From Aphrocallistes beatrix (lineage: Eukaryota > Porifera > Hexactinellida > Sceptrulophora > Aphrocallistidae), in assembly GCA_963281255.1 (NCBI GenBank), contig OY725493.1, forward strand, positions 1,611,550 through 1,675,549: a stretch of 64,000 bases of DNA, in the 5' to 3' direction. Positions 30,881 through 39,770 of the stretch are shown here, one piece after another (within the stretch, counting starts at the first letter, position 1; each line of letters starts with the position of its first letter). The notes beneath the pieces are model-generated. The model was not told the DNA's origin, did not search any database, and worked only from the letters and a program-made list of their open reading frames with translations. A program made the translations under genes and the position numbers.

Positions 30881-31665
30881 AGCTATTAACTATCACATGT
30901 TGTTCTTACTCATTCGCAGTAAATTTTAAAAATTTTAAAGCAAAATGTTTACACACTTTAGTTTTGGACTTTTTTAATAAACTAACAAGTTCTCTTGTTT
31001 GGATAGCTTTTGTCCTGCAGCGTAGTTTGACTTCTCCTTACTCAGATTGTTGAGTGCTGATTATACTATTCACATCTATCCACACTGCTATTAAATAGTT
31101 AATGGCTCTAAAACGATTGAAGAAAGAGTTTGCGGATTTGATCGAAGAACCTTCCTACCTATTTACAGCTGAACCGTTGGAAGATGAGAACCTGTTTGAG
31201 TGGGTGGGGACCATTTATGGTCCGAAAGAGTCCCCTTATGAAGGAGGCGTGTTCTACCTCGATATTCTATTTCCAAGAGATTACCCCTTTAAACCGCCTA
31301 AAGTAAAATTCCTAACACCTATATACCACACTAACATCAACAAACACGGTAAGATGTGCTTGGACGCATTATATCGTGAATGGTCTCCATGCCTAACTAT
31401 ATCTAAGATACTTCTCTTAATACATTCCATGCTCACTGATCCTGATTACGATTGTCCACTGAACACGGAAGCCGCAAATCTCTACAAAACTGATAGACAG
31501 ATGTACAACAAGCTAGCGAAAGAATGGACTGAGAAACATTCAATTAGTTAGTGGTACAGTCTTATCCAAATTTGTATGTATTTCAAAGAGTAAATTAAAT
31601 ATACACATCATAGCAAACGCATATTGATATTTCCTAATATTTGTAGTTGAGATATACTTACATAC
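30881..31665 (+). repeat. Tandem duplication unit, copy 2
   Basis: Counterpart of 28273-29010, carrying the second E2 gene with its upstream region. The 3' flank has a small insertion before the shared 'ctaatatttgtagttgagatata' phrase. Confidence 0.8.
31102..31551 (+). CDS. UBE2D-like ubiquitin-conjugating enzyme, copy 2 (HTN motif)
   Basis: Single exon, 149 residues, paralogue of the gene at 28491. The N-terminal ~45 and C-terminal ~30 residues are almost identical to copy 1, but the active-site face has changed much. The motif is HTN instead of HPN. The cysteine lies in GKMCLDALY, and the following segment reads REWSPCLTISKILLLIHSM. Catalytic Cys and Asn are both retained, so this copy is the more likely active conjugating enzyme. 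Differences cluster around the catalytic site and the adjacent loop rather than being spread evenly, which suggests selection or gene conversion at the ends (inference). Confidence 0.9.
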   Translation: MALKRLKKEFADLIEEPSYLFTAEPLEDENLFEWVGTIYGPKESPYEGGVFYLDILFPRDYPFKPPKVKFLTPIYHTNINKHGKMCLDALYREWSPCLTISKILLLIHSMLTDPDYDCPLNTEAANLYKTDRQMYNKLAKEWTEKHSIS

Positions 31666-32156
31666 AAGCGCGCTTCGCTTGCTTGCGCTGCGTGTCCGCA
31701 GAGTCGCCCAACGAGCGGCTGGGAATATCAAAGAAACTGTTGATTGCTTTCTAACTCTCTCCTAAAAAAACAAACTTCATTTATCTAAGGTGGATCATGA
31801 ATTCAGAACTGCAAATAAAAATTAGTTGCATGATATAAGGAATTCGAATCTACACCCATAAAAACCCAGGTTAAATTGAAAGCAAGTTTTCACCCTATTT
31901 TTGGAATTTGTTTACTCAAAAGTAAACAAAAGAATTACCAGTAGAATCGAAAATATTATATTCGAGATCTCCCATGTTAACCGTTGGAAGTTAGTCTATA
32001 GCCTATTTTTTAGATTTGTTTAGTTATTACTCTATTGTAAACAAAAGTAGATATACTTACGTACAAGCGAAGATTTGACTCCATAAAAAGGTAACTGATC
32101 AAAAGAAAAAATTATTGCGAGTTGACCTTAACAACTAGCTTCCATCCCTCCAGCTT
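31552..32156. other. Spacer with GC-rich repeat and inverted repeat
   Basis: Contains the GC-rich AAGCGCGCTTCGCTTGCTTG repeat at 31664-31719 (copy at 37930-38010) and, at about 31845-32005, an inverted match to 29396-29530. The final 30 nt are the SELENOO leader ending in 'ccctccag'. Confidence 0.5.
31664..31719 (+). repeat. GC-rich dispersed repeat, copy A
   Basis: Starts ACAAGCGCGCTTCGCTTGCT. A longer copy lies at 37930-38010, and the phrase 'aagcgaagcgagc' in the element at 21040 is a possible fragment of the same family. Confidence 0.7.
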
Positions 32157-34163
32157 ATGTTGATCTCCCTCTGCTCAATTCGCTCTAAACTATCATCACT
32201 GTCCTCTGTATTCTCCTTCCGCACTCCCGGCTTCCACAGAATTCCTCAGAATCAATTCTATTTCCAACTTTTAAAAAATATCTATTCGCATCATTTTAGT
32301 GTTTCTGCTGCGATGGAATCGCTTAACTTTGATAACCGCGCCTTACAACAGCTACCTTTGGACCCGGAACCTAAGAACTACGTGCGTACGGTAGCAGGCG
32401 CTTGTTTTTCTCGAGTTAGACCTGCCCCAGTAGATAACCCCAGTCTGGTCTCTTGTTCCGATGAGGCTCTCGCTCTACTGGGCGTGGATCCGAGGAAGGA
32501 GTCGGCTGAGAAGCTAGCGGAGTACTTCTCCGGATGTTCCATCCTCCCGGGAAGCGACCCGGCTGCCCACTGCTACTGCGGACATCAGTTCGGATACTTC
32601 TCCGGACAGCTCGGGGACGGAGCCACCATGTACCTGGGAGAGGTCGTAAATGCGTCCGGGAAGAGGTGGGAGCTGCAGCTGAAAGGCGCCGGAAAGACCC
32701 CCTACTCGCGGACAGCAGACGGAAGGAAGGTACTGCGCTCGAGTATCCGCGAGTTCCTGTGCAGTGAGGCTATGTTCCATTTGGGAGTGCCCACCACTCG
32801 AGCTGGCACTTGCGTCACGTCTGATACAAAGGTGATACGAGACATTTTCTACTCCGGAAATCCGATCGAGGAGCGGTGCACTGTCATCTCGAGGATAGCG
32901 CCTAGCTTCATTCGATTCGGATCTTTTGAGATATTCAAGACACGCGACGTACACACGGCTAGAATGGGGCCGAGTGTTGGCCGCAACGACATCAAGCAAC
33001 AACTGCTTGAGTACTGCATCTCTACCTTCTTTCCTCAGATCGACAAGGAGGCGTCCCTCCAACAGAGGGGACTTGAGTTCTACCGGCAAGTAGTCATTTC
33101 AACCGCCATTCTAGTCTCGCGCTGGCAATCAGTAGGCTTCTGCCACGGAGTCCTCAACACGGACAACATGAGCATTCTGGGCCTGACCATCGACTATGGC
33201 CCTTTCGGGTTCATGGACCACTACGACCCCGACTTCATCTGTAACGGCTCAGATGACGCCGGAAGGTACAGATTCTCGAGTCAGCCGGAAGTCTGCGGTT
33301 GGAATTTACGAAAGTTCGCAGAGAGCTTGGACCCCATCGTCCCGCTATCAGACAGCATTCAAATCCTAAAGGACGAGTACCTGTCCACGTACGAGAGAGA
33401 GTACCTCGCTCGCATGCGGAGGAAGCTGGGCTTGTCACTGGAGCAGGAAACAGATCTCAAACTAGTAGAAGAGCTGCTCGATACAATGCATAAGACCGGC
33501 TCTGACTTCACCAACACTTTCAGAGCTCTCAGTATGTTCCCCATCCCTGGTGTGGCAGACTTCGATGCGTCTAAAGATGCTTGTCTCGACAAACTGCTCT
33601 CACACTGCGCCACCATTGAGGAACTGAGGAAATTGAACGAACCCAAGATGGACCACAAGCACTTGGAGTCTATAATGCAGTTGATGCAGCAGACGCCTCA
33701 GCTAGCCGACGAGCGGCTGGTGGGGCAGATAATGAATCAACTGGAGAAGTTCAACAATCTGAATCATCTGGAGAAGAAGAGCGAGGAGCAGAAGCGAGCG
33801 GACAACCGCTCCCTCTGGACACCTTGGCTGGAAATGTACGGAGCTCGCCTGGCGATGGAGGCTGGCGAGGATGTCTCTGCGGCCAACGCGTCTAGAGTTG
33901 CTGCGATGAATGGCTGCAATCCAATCGTGGTGTTTCGTAACTACGTGGCGCAGGCTGCGATAGAAGCCGCGGAGCGAGGAGACTACTCGGAGGTGAATAG
34001 GGTGCTCGAGCTGGTAAAGCGCCCGTACGACACTCCCCCCTCGCACCCGCACTCTGAGGCTGTGAGCGACGCAGCTACTCCGCACGGCTCAGCTACTCAG
34101 GGCGATTACTCAGAAAAACCTCCCTTCTCTTCTCTCGGAATATCCGTCACATGATCCTCGTAG
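32157..34163 (+). CDS. SELENOO: Selenoprotein O (protein AMPylase), UGA-recoded
   Basis: Single exon. The frame reaches a TGA at 34152-34154, then continues TCC TCG TAG, giving the C terminus ...SVT-Sec-Ser-Ser (668 residues). This matches the CVT-U-SS ending of animal SELENOO, so the TGA is read as selenocysteine 666. SelO is a mitochondrial pseudokinase-fold enzyme that transfers AMP to proteins of redox metabolism. Residues 1-50 look like a mitochondrial presequence; an internal ATG (MESLNF) follows it. The kinase-like core is complete: K176 in KGAGKTPYSR, the helix REFLCSEAMFHLGVPTTRA, and the metal-binding loop TDNMSILGLTIDYGPFGFMD. ATG lies 3 nt after 'ccctccag'. A SECIS hairpin follows at 34186-34248. 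Confidence 0.95.
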
Positions 34164-34185
34164 ATCCCCGCCTGATCGCCTGCCA

Positions 34186-34248
34186 GACAGATGTCTCCAT
34201 GACGGCTGTGTTTGAAACTCACAGGAACACAGCCTGATCTCCACTGTC
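34186..34248 (+). ncRNA. SECIS element of SELENOO mRNA
   Basis: Located 23 nt after the terminal TAG. Outer helix GACAG/CTGTC, internal loop, then the 5' ATGA quartet (34199-34202) and the 3' TGAT (34235-34238) facing each other. A perfect 9-bp helix follows (GGCTGTGTT at 34204-34212 with AACACAGCC at 34226-34234), topped by a loop with the conserved AAA at 34215-34217. This is the standard eukaryotic SECIS plan: non-Watson–Crick quartet, long helix, apical A run. It supports UGA recoding in the gene just upstream. Confidence 0.9.
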
Positions 34249-34671
34249 AACTCCAGGTTCGCAAGTTTGCATTGCTCCAGATGTGCATGATTCGATTCTA
34301 TCCAGTAACCCCGAATTATTATTAATTTCAATATTTTATTTTATTCTATGTGATGAAACGCTCTATCATAGAATGCCACACGATTTAATAAGACGCTAAT
34401 ATCGGTTTTGCAGAAATGTTAGAAATTATAAGCAGTAGGGGTCTTTTCGATTTATCACACGTAGGACATCATTGAATGAAGTTGTTTATAAATCTCTCAA
34501 TTCAAGCATAAATTATAATATAATGCTATACAATCAAAAAATTTGCTATGAATCAAACATGATTAGATACCTATCGATCACAAGCATATTCGGACTATGA
34601 TACTATTAATAATATCACTACGCAATTCCTCTTCGTCTCGTTGAGGGAGCTGAGGAGAGGAGCACTGACTG
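34249..34671. other. Converging 3' ends
   Basis: AT-rich spacer between the SELENOO 3' UTR and the 3' end of the minus-strand RII–zinc-finger gene. Nothing else seen. Confidence 0.4.
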
Positions 34672-35496
34672 TTAACTTGAGGTATGTGAGTAGTAGTGGA
34701 TGCGTAACGATACCATTTGTTTGAACAGGAGATCACACTCAAGACACTTGAACAAGGTGCTGGGGGTGCCACCGCCTGCATCAGACTTAGGATCTCCATT
34801 GAATGAAGGGGAAAGGCTGGAGTATGTCACGCCGAAGCTGGAAGCGCGGACGAAATGCAGAGCAGAATGCTTATCGTGTTCATTGATGTCCTGGAATATG
34901 ATCCCGCAGCATTTACAAACTATTTCTTCGGGGTTTTTCGGGTCTGAGGTTCTAAATTGTTCATGCCTTTCTTCTTTGATTTGCATTGAGCTTGATTTTG
35001 GTAGATTTGACGGGCTAATGCTCAGTTTGCGATGGATCGGGGTATTATCACCATTGCTAGTAGCTACTGGGTATTTGATGCGATCTAAATTCTCATTCGA
35101 CGTGACTAGGGTCTTGACGTCATGTGAGGAAGTGGCGCAGTCAGTCAGGTAGACCACTGCGCTCTTAGACAGGGGGCTGGATAGAGGAGTGTCAGAGGTC
35201 CTATAGAGTAAAGTGTCAGGTGGAATGGAGGCCGGGTCACTTATGGTAGTTTTCATTGGATAGATTTCAAGTGGTTGATTTGGTATTTGATGTATTCCAT
35301 TCTCCTTTCTGAGCCTTTTTCTTTGACCCATTCTCTTTCTGTCTGTTGCATCCTGTTGTTCTATTTCCTTCAAGTTTTTATGGTACTCCACTGCGTAATC
35401 TACGAAGTTATCAGGACGCTCACACAAGGCTGAAGCAACAAAGTCTTGCACTAGATCATGCAAAGCGTTAGGAATCACAATCGGGAACTCACACAT
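34672..35496 (-). CDS. RII-type D/D domain plus two C2H2 zinc fingers (paralogue 1)
   Basis: Single exon, 274 residues from the ATG. Residues 4-43 (PIVIPNALHDLVQDFVASAL...NFVDYAVEYHKNL) match the docking/dimerisation domain of PKA RII (IPPGLTELLQ...DLVEFAVEYFTRL), including the Ile-Pro start, the LxxLVQ helix and FAVEY. The middle is Ser/Pro-rich and disordered, with a basic KRMGQRKRLRK cluster that could be a nuclear signal. Two classical C2H2 fingers follow: CKCC-x12-H-x3-H near residue 200, and CLEC-x12-H-x3-H at the very C terminus. There is no cyclic-nucleotide-binding domain. The gene is divergent to a second gene of the same architecture at 39771. I know of no named family with this combination; probably a dimeric, possibly AKAP-anchored, DNA-binding protein (inference). 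Confidence 0.8.
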   Translation of the reverse strand: MCEFPIVIPNALHDLVQDFVASALCERPDNFVDYAVEYHKNLKEIEQQDATDRKRMGQRKRLRKENGIHQIPNQPLEIYPMKTTISDPASIPPDTLLYRTSDTPLSSPLSKSAVVYLTDCATSSHDVKTLVTSNENLDRIKYPVATSNGDNTPIHRKLSISPSNLPKSSSMQIKEERHEQFRTSDPKNPEEIVCKCCGIIFQDINEHDKHSALHFVRASSFGVTYSSLSPSFNGDPKSDAGGGTPSTLFKCLECDLLFKQMVSLRIHYYSHTSS

Positions 35497-35783
35497 GGAG
35501 GATGTTGACACAATGGAAAGAATTACGAAATGCTCAAGTGACTACTTTAAAAGTTTTATACTTTCATTGTCAAATCGCCCGCCTTAATACATGGGTATTT
35601 GAATTGTCTATTCAATTTTCTAATCTTCCTAAAAACCAGTTTTACCTCGAATAAATAATTATTTCTAAATTCGGATTTCGTGAAAATGAGTGTAACAAAT
35701 CATTCTGCTTCATTTTCTGACAACTTTGTCAATTCCAGTTATAATGTACCTTAATGAAGGCGAGTATCATCTAGGTCTAGGGC

Positions 35784-36100
35784 TAGTGAACGACCGAAAT
35801 TTCGGTTTCGGCCGAATTCGGTATCGGTGGCTTCACTGAAATCATCGGCTAAGAATACTTATCAAGGGTGATACGTAATACATATTCAAAGCACACTAGT
35901 CTTTCAATTGGTAAGACACATAGTTATGCAATGCATTTCACTGTATGAGTCTTCATATCGTATTCGTGTTTAAATTATCAGGAGTGATTCATGAGGTTTT
36001 AATAAACAATGACAATTAAATATAAAATAGTTAGTCTCACAATTAGTGGCCGAAATACCGAAATTCAGTATCGATAACTTTTGGTTTCGGTCGTTCACTA
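35784..36100. mobile_element. hAT MITE
   Basis: 317 bp bounded by inverted ends TAGTGAACGACCGAAA and TTTCGGTCGTTCACTA, fitting the TAGNG consensus of hAT ends. Flanking 8-bp duplications TCTAGGGC (35776-35783) and TCTAGGAC (36101-36108) differ at one base. Near both ends there are internal repeats of the CCGAAAT/ATTTCGG phrase. No coding capacity. Confidence 0.8.
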
Positions 36101-36206
36101 TCTAGGACTCAAGGTCGTGAGTACCAGTTCTCAATCAGGTTATTTCATAAATGCTCCTTCCAACTGTCCCAGGACTCAAGAATCATCTTCAGGAAAGATG
36201 TTGATA

Positions 36207-37589
36207 CCGGGTGATTCAAAAAAAATGCAACCCAAAAGTTAATGGCTGCTGTGACCACAATTCTTAACTAAACTCAACGAAACTAATATACGGAGAATGG
36301 CATTATATTTACCGCATATTAAAAATTCAGCGTTCTAAATTCATTATTTTGTAAATTATAGCAAATGTTCCAAATGTCCTCCTTTTAGCTCTGTACATTT
36401 CTTGAGCCGTACCACAAAGTTATTCATGACATCTTTGCATACTGAGCTGGGAATCTTTCTAATTTCTTCCCTGAGGTTTTCTTTCAACTCGCTGATGGTT
36501 CTAGGCTTAGTAGTATATACTCGGTCCTTTAGAAAGCCCCATAAGTAGAAGTCAGGGGGGTTAAGTCGGGGCTATAGGGGGGCCACTCAAAATCGGTCTT
36601 GAGACTGATAACTCTTGAGCCAAAGTGTTCTTTGAGCCAATCTCTCGAGAAATACGAGGTGTGTGAGCTTGCTCCATCTTGTTGGAACCAAAAGTGAGTC
36701 AGAAGTGATGGATAGAGGATTTTGAGCTGCTGCAAGAAGAGATCAAGGACCTGGACATACCGTTCTTTCGTAATGGTAACCGCCTTGTGATTTTCCTCAA
36801 AGAAGAAGGGTCCGATGATTCCTTTAGCCGAAATGGCTGCCCATGCCGTACATTTTTCTGAATGTAGTGGTTTCTCAGCAACCTCTATTGGTCTCTGGGT
36901 TCCCCAGAACACGTTTGTCTTGGAGTTGACTTTTCCGTTTAAGTGAAAGTGGGCTTCATCTGACATCCACAACAGTGAAAGAAAACGGCCCTGACTTTGA
37001 ATTTTTTCCAAAAATTTCTTGGCTATTTGAAGTCTTTTTGACTTGTTAGCAGTTGTTAACTTCTGTTTGGTCTGAATTCTATATGGAAACCTCTTAAGAT
37101 CATTGATTAGGACCCTTCTGACTGTGCTTGGAGAGATTTTTCTGTCCAATGACAATGATTGACTCCTCCGCCTGATTGACCGTTTTGGGCTGAATTCGAC
37201 AGAGTTACGAACCATCTCAATTACTTCCGTTGTTCGCTTCTTTGGCCGACCAGAATGCGTTTGTCGGTCATCTGACTTGCTATTGAGGTTTTGAACCGTC
37301 CCATGTTTCCTAAACTTCTCCACCCAACGATAGATCAACGATTTATCGGGAGCAACTTCCGTCTGGAACGATGTACGGAATTGTGTTTTTACAGACTCGT
37401 ATGAGGAAGTTCTAAAGTAATGTTCCACACAGAAAATTCGGTGCTGCAACACCCAATTTGGCATTTTCTGATTGTCTAGACTCATGCTACTAGTAATAAG
37501 AAAATATAAGAATAAATCGGATTAGTAGAGAAATAAAGACAGAGTGATTCAAAAACCTTTTGGGTTGCATTTTTTTTTGAATCACCCTG
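36207..37589 (-). mobile_element. DD41D Tc1/mariner-superfamily transposon
   Basis: 1383 bp with terminal inverted repeats of about 33 bp containing GGGTGATTCAAAAAAAA and TGCAACCCAAAAG, flanked by TA on both sides (36205-36206 and 37590-37591). It contains one transposase gene on the minus strand. A second, shorter inverted TIR-like phrase (GAGTGATTCAAAAA) lies just inside the right end. Ends and target sites are well preserved, so the insertion is fairly recent. It sits between the two divergent RII–zinc-finger genes. Confidence 0.9.
36366..37485 (-). pseudogene. DD41D transposase with one frameshift
   Basis: The main frame gives 318 residues. An N-terminal helix-turn-helix (HRIFCVEHYFRTSSYESV), a second HTH region and a GRP-like SGRPKKR linker precede the DDE domain: first Asp in WMSDEAHFHLNG, second in FQQDGASSHTS, then WPPYSPDLTPL. 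The frame breaks at the run of C residues around 36562-36578. Just beyond, the +1 frame resumes as DFYLWGFLKDRVY and continues to a stop near 36366, supplying the third Asp. Counting from the second Asp to this Asp gives 41 intervening residues, so the family is DD41D (Visitor/rosa-like group). One single-base change therefore separates this from a full frame. Confidence 0.85.
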
Positions 37590-37929
37590 TATGTGACTAG
37601 GAAATATATTTTAGAAGACATTTAGACAAAGGGAGTACTTTAGATAACTCATAGCTGAATGTCCTTTTAAGACTTCAGCAGATGGGAAGGGATTCAATAT
37701 ACGGTAGAGTTCACCTATGAGCAACATGTTTTATTTAATTTAGACGTAGCCAGTATTTCTCTCCCAAAAATATCACAGTTTTGCTGTTAAATAGCGCACT
37801 TTAACAAAACTAAATGAAAAAAAATAATTTTCAAAAACGCGCGTTTTGGACATGAATCAGAACAACGGGTAGTCTGTTACCACTATATTATGGCGTATAT
37901 TCGAAAAACGTTTATTCTCTTTAATAGAA

Positions 37930-38010
37930 ACAAGCGCGCTTCGCTTGCTTGCGCTGCGCGGCTGGCGGACACTTTGTGTCCGCCGGATGCTCCCTTCGGT
38001 CGCCTTGGGG
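37930..38010 (+). repeat. GC-rich dispersed repeat, copy B
   Basis: Starts CAAGCGCGCTTCGCTTGCTT like the copy at 31664. It then contains a perfect 9-bp hairpin GGCGGACAC-ttt-GTGTCCGCC. The sharp GC content within AT-rich DNA suggests a mobile or structured element. Confidence 0.7.
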
Positions 38011-38423
38011 TAAAATTGGTTAATTATAAGGGAGATATCATCTCTAAATATGTCCATCTTAGTTTTAAAATCGATATCACTCGAAAAATCACCAAATTTG
38101 TCAATTTTTAAAATTTTGATGAGTAATGATGACGTCATAACAAAGTTATGACTCATCATTTTTTGACGATAGTTGTATCATATGTGAGACGTGTTAGTAT
38201 ACATATTCTATTAAAATTTCAACCATCTATCTCCTATAATGGCTGAGTTATGCTCGAATAACTGTGTTGCTTAACTTTTAAAAATGTGACAATGACGTCA
38301 TAATTCCATGATGAGTCGACATTTTGCTCTGAGCTCAGAACTTACTGGAGCCATAGCCAAAATACTCCCACATGCCAAAAATCAGCTTTCTACGCCCAGC
38401 AGTTTCTTCAATCAATTCGTTAC

Positions 38424-38424
<1 letters not shown>

Positions 38425-38484
<60 letters not shown>

Positions 38485-38493
38485 TAAATAAAT
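38425..38493. repeat. (TA)n and (TAAA)n microsatellite
   Basis: About 24 TA units followed by five TAAA units. Confidence 0.95.
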
Positions 38494-39770
38494 ATACATT
38501 AATCGAGTTTTAATAGTAAGGATGTAATATTATTAAATAAATTTGCAGGAGGGTCTACTACTGCAAATTGGGTTGTGTTTAGAATTTCTAATTGCAACGG
38601 CAAAGTTCAAAGCAGTTCGTCCTGATTTTGTAACATTCAATTGATTCGTAAATGCAATGTTTCAGTTTGTCACATGCCTCAACCTCATCTAAATACTATA
38701 TGACAAATACTATCCTCACTCTCAATGATCAAACTTGGACGGCATTGTGGGGTACGTTTATAATTGGGTTCCAACTTCGAATAATCAGGAGTATGGTGCT
38801 GTAATTTTACTATTTAATTAACTACCTCTAATAAATTTACATTTTTAGTGTAGTATAGTGTGTGCCATCTGAATCCACTTAACTTTAAATACCATATCTA
38901 CTCGAATAATCGCACCACAAAAAAGATGCTAAAATTTCCTCTTAGGATACTGGTTTAATAAATGATTGCCTCTTTGCGTCAATTTACTCGGTTGATTACA
39001 TTCATTGAAGTTTCTTAACAAAATAATGATTTTTCATCAAGTAGAAAATGGGACTAAATAATAATCACCTAATGTATAAATTGAACGCTCGAGGCTATTT
39101 CATAATACAGAATGGTAATTAATAATTATTACTAATAGGGCACCATGACTATTCGTCAGCAAGCAGTGTAGTATAGATCCTTCCTTCTCTCTTTCCTGTG
39201 TCAAAATAGAATATTTCAACCATGTGCTCATTATTACGCAATTTGCAAGATTAGCAGAAGTCATTCATTGCTCAAATTAGAATGTTATTTCGAGGAGCAT
39301 TTTCGATTACCACCATTAGCCCAACACGAATAATCATGCAGTGATGACACATTTCTTAGCTAACTCGGAACTGATTCTACCTATTTTCCATATTTAGCTC
39401 AACCTCAACCATGACCACCCAAGTCAAATGTGAAGACAGTTCATTGTAACATCACTCTTGCTTGTGAGAGCAATTTTCGACTATTAGAGGCACCTATTGT
39501 TTTATGGATTCAGTTACACCAGGATAGGAATTCTATAAACAAACACCATTACATGGAGACAGTAGTGTAAACAGACTCTGCAACATTGTTTCCGACAAGA
39601 CACATCAGTTTCAGTTACGCCATCCCTCCTAACCTCAGCTAAGATTATTCGCCATTTATGCACATACTATGAAATAGTCAGTTCTTATATAGCCAGACTC
39701 AAATAATCTTGCATTTATTCTCCGCCTACAACCATTTCATGTTACTAATTGGTTAGTTCAGTCACTCATC

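Larger units (their letters stand above)
37590..39770. other. Intergenic with repeats, upstream of RII–zinc-finger gene 2
   Basis: No gene. It holds the GC-rich repeat at 37930-38010, two CRE-like TGACGTCA palindromes (near 38130 and 38290), a TA/TAAA microsatellite at 38425-38493, and ~1.2 kb of AT-rich DNA that probably includes the promoter of the 39771 gene. Confidence 0.5.

Noticed and set aside
34672-35496. Genuine PKA regulatory subunit
   Set aside because: No cyclic-nucleotide-binding domain follows the D/D domain; zinc fingers are present instead.
37857-38159. 100-codon minus-strand frame over the GC-rich repeat
   Set aside because: Translation of dispersed repeat DNA; similar peptides also arise from the 31.7-kb copy.
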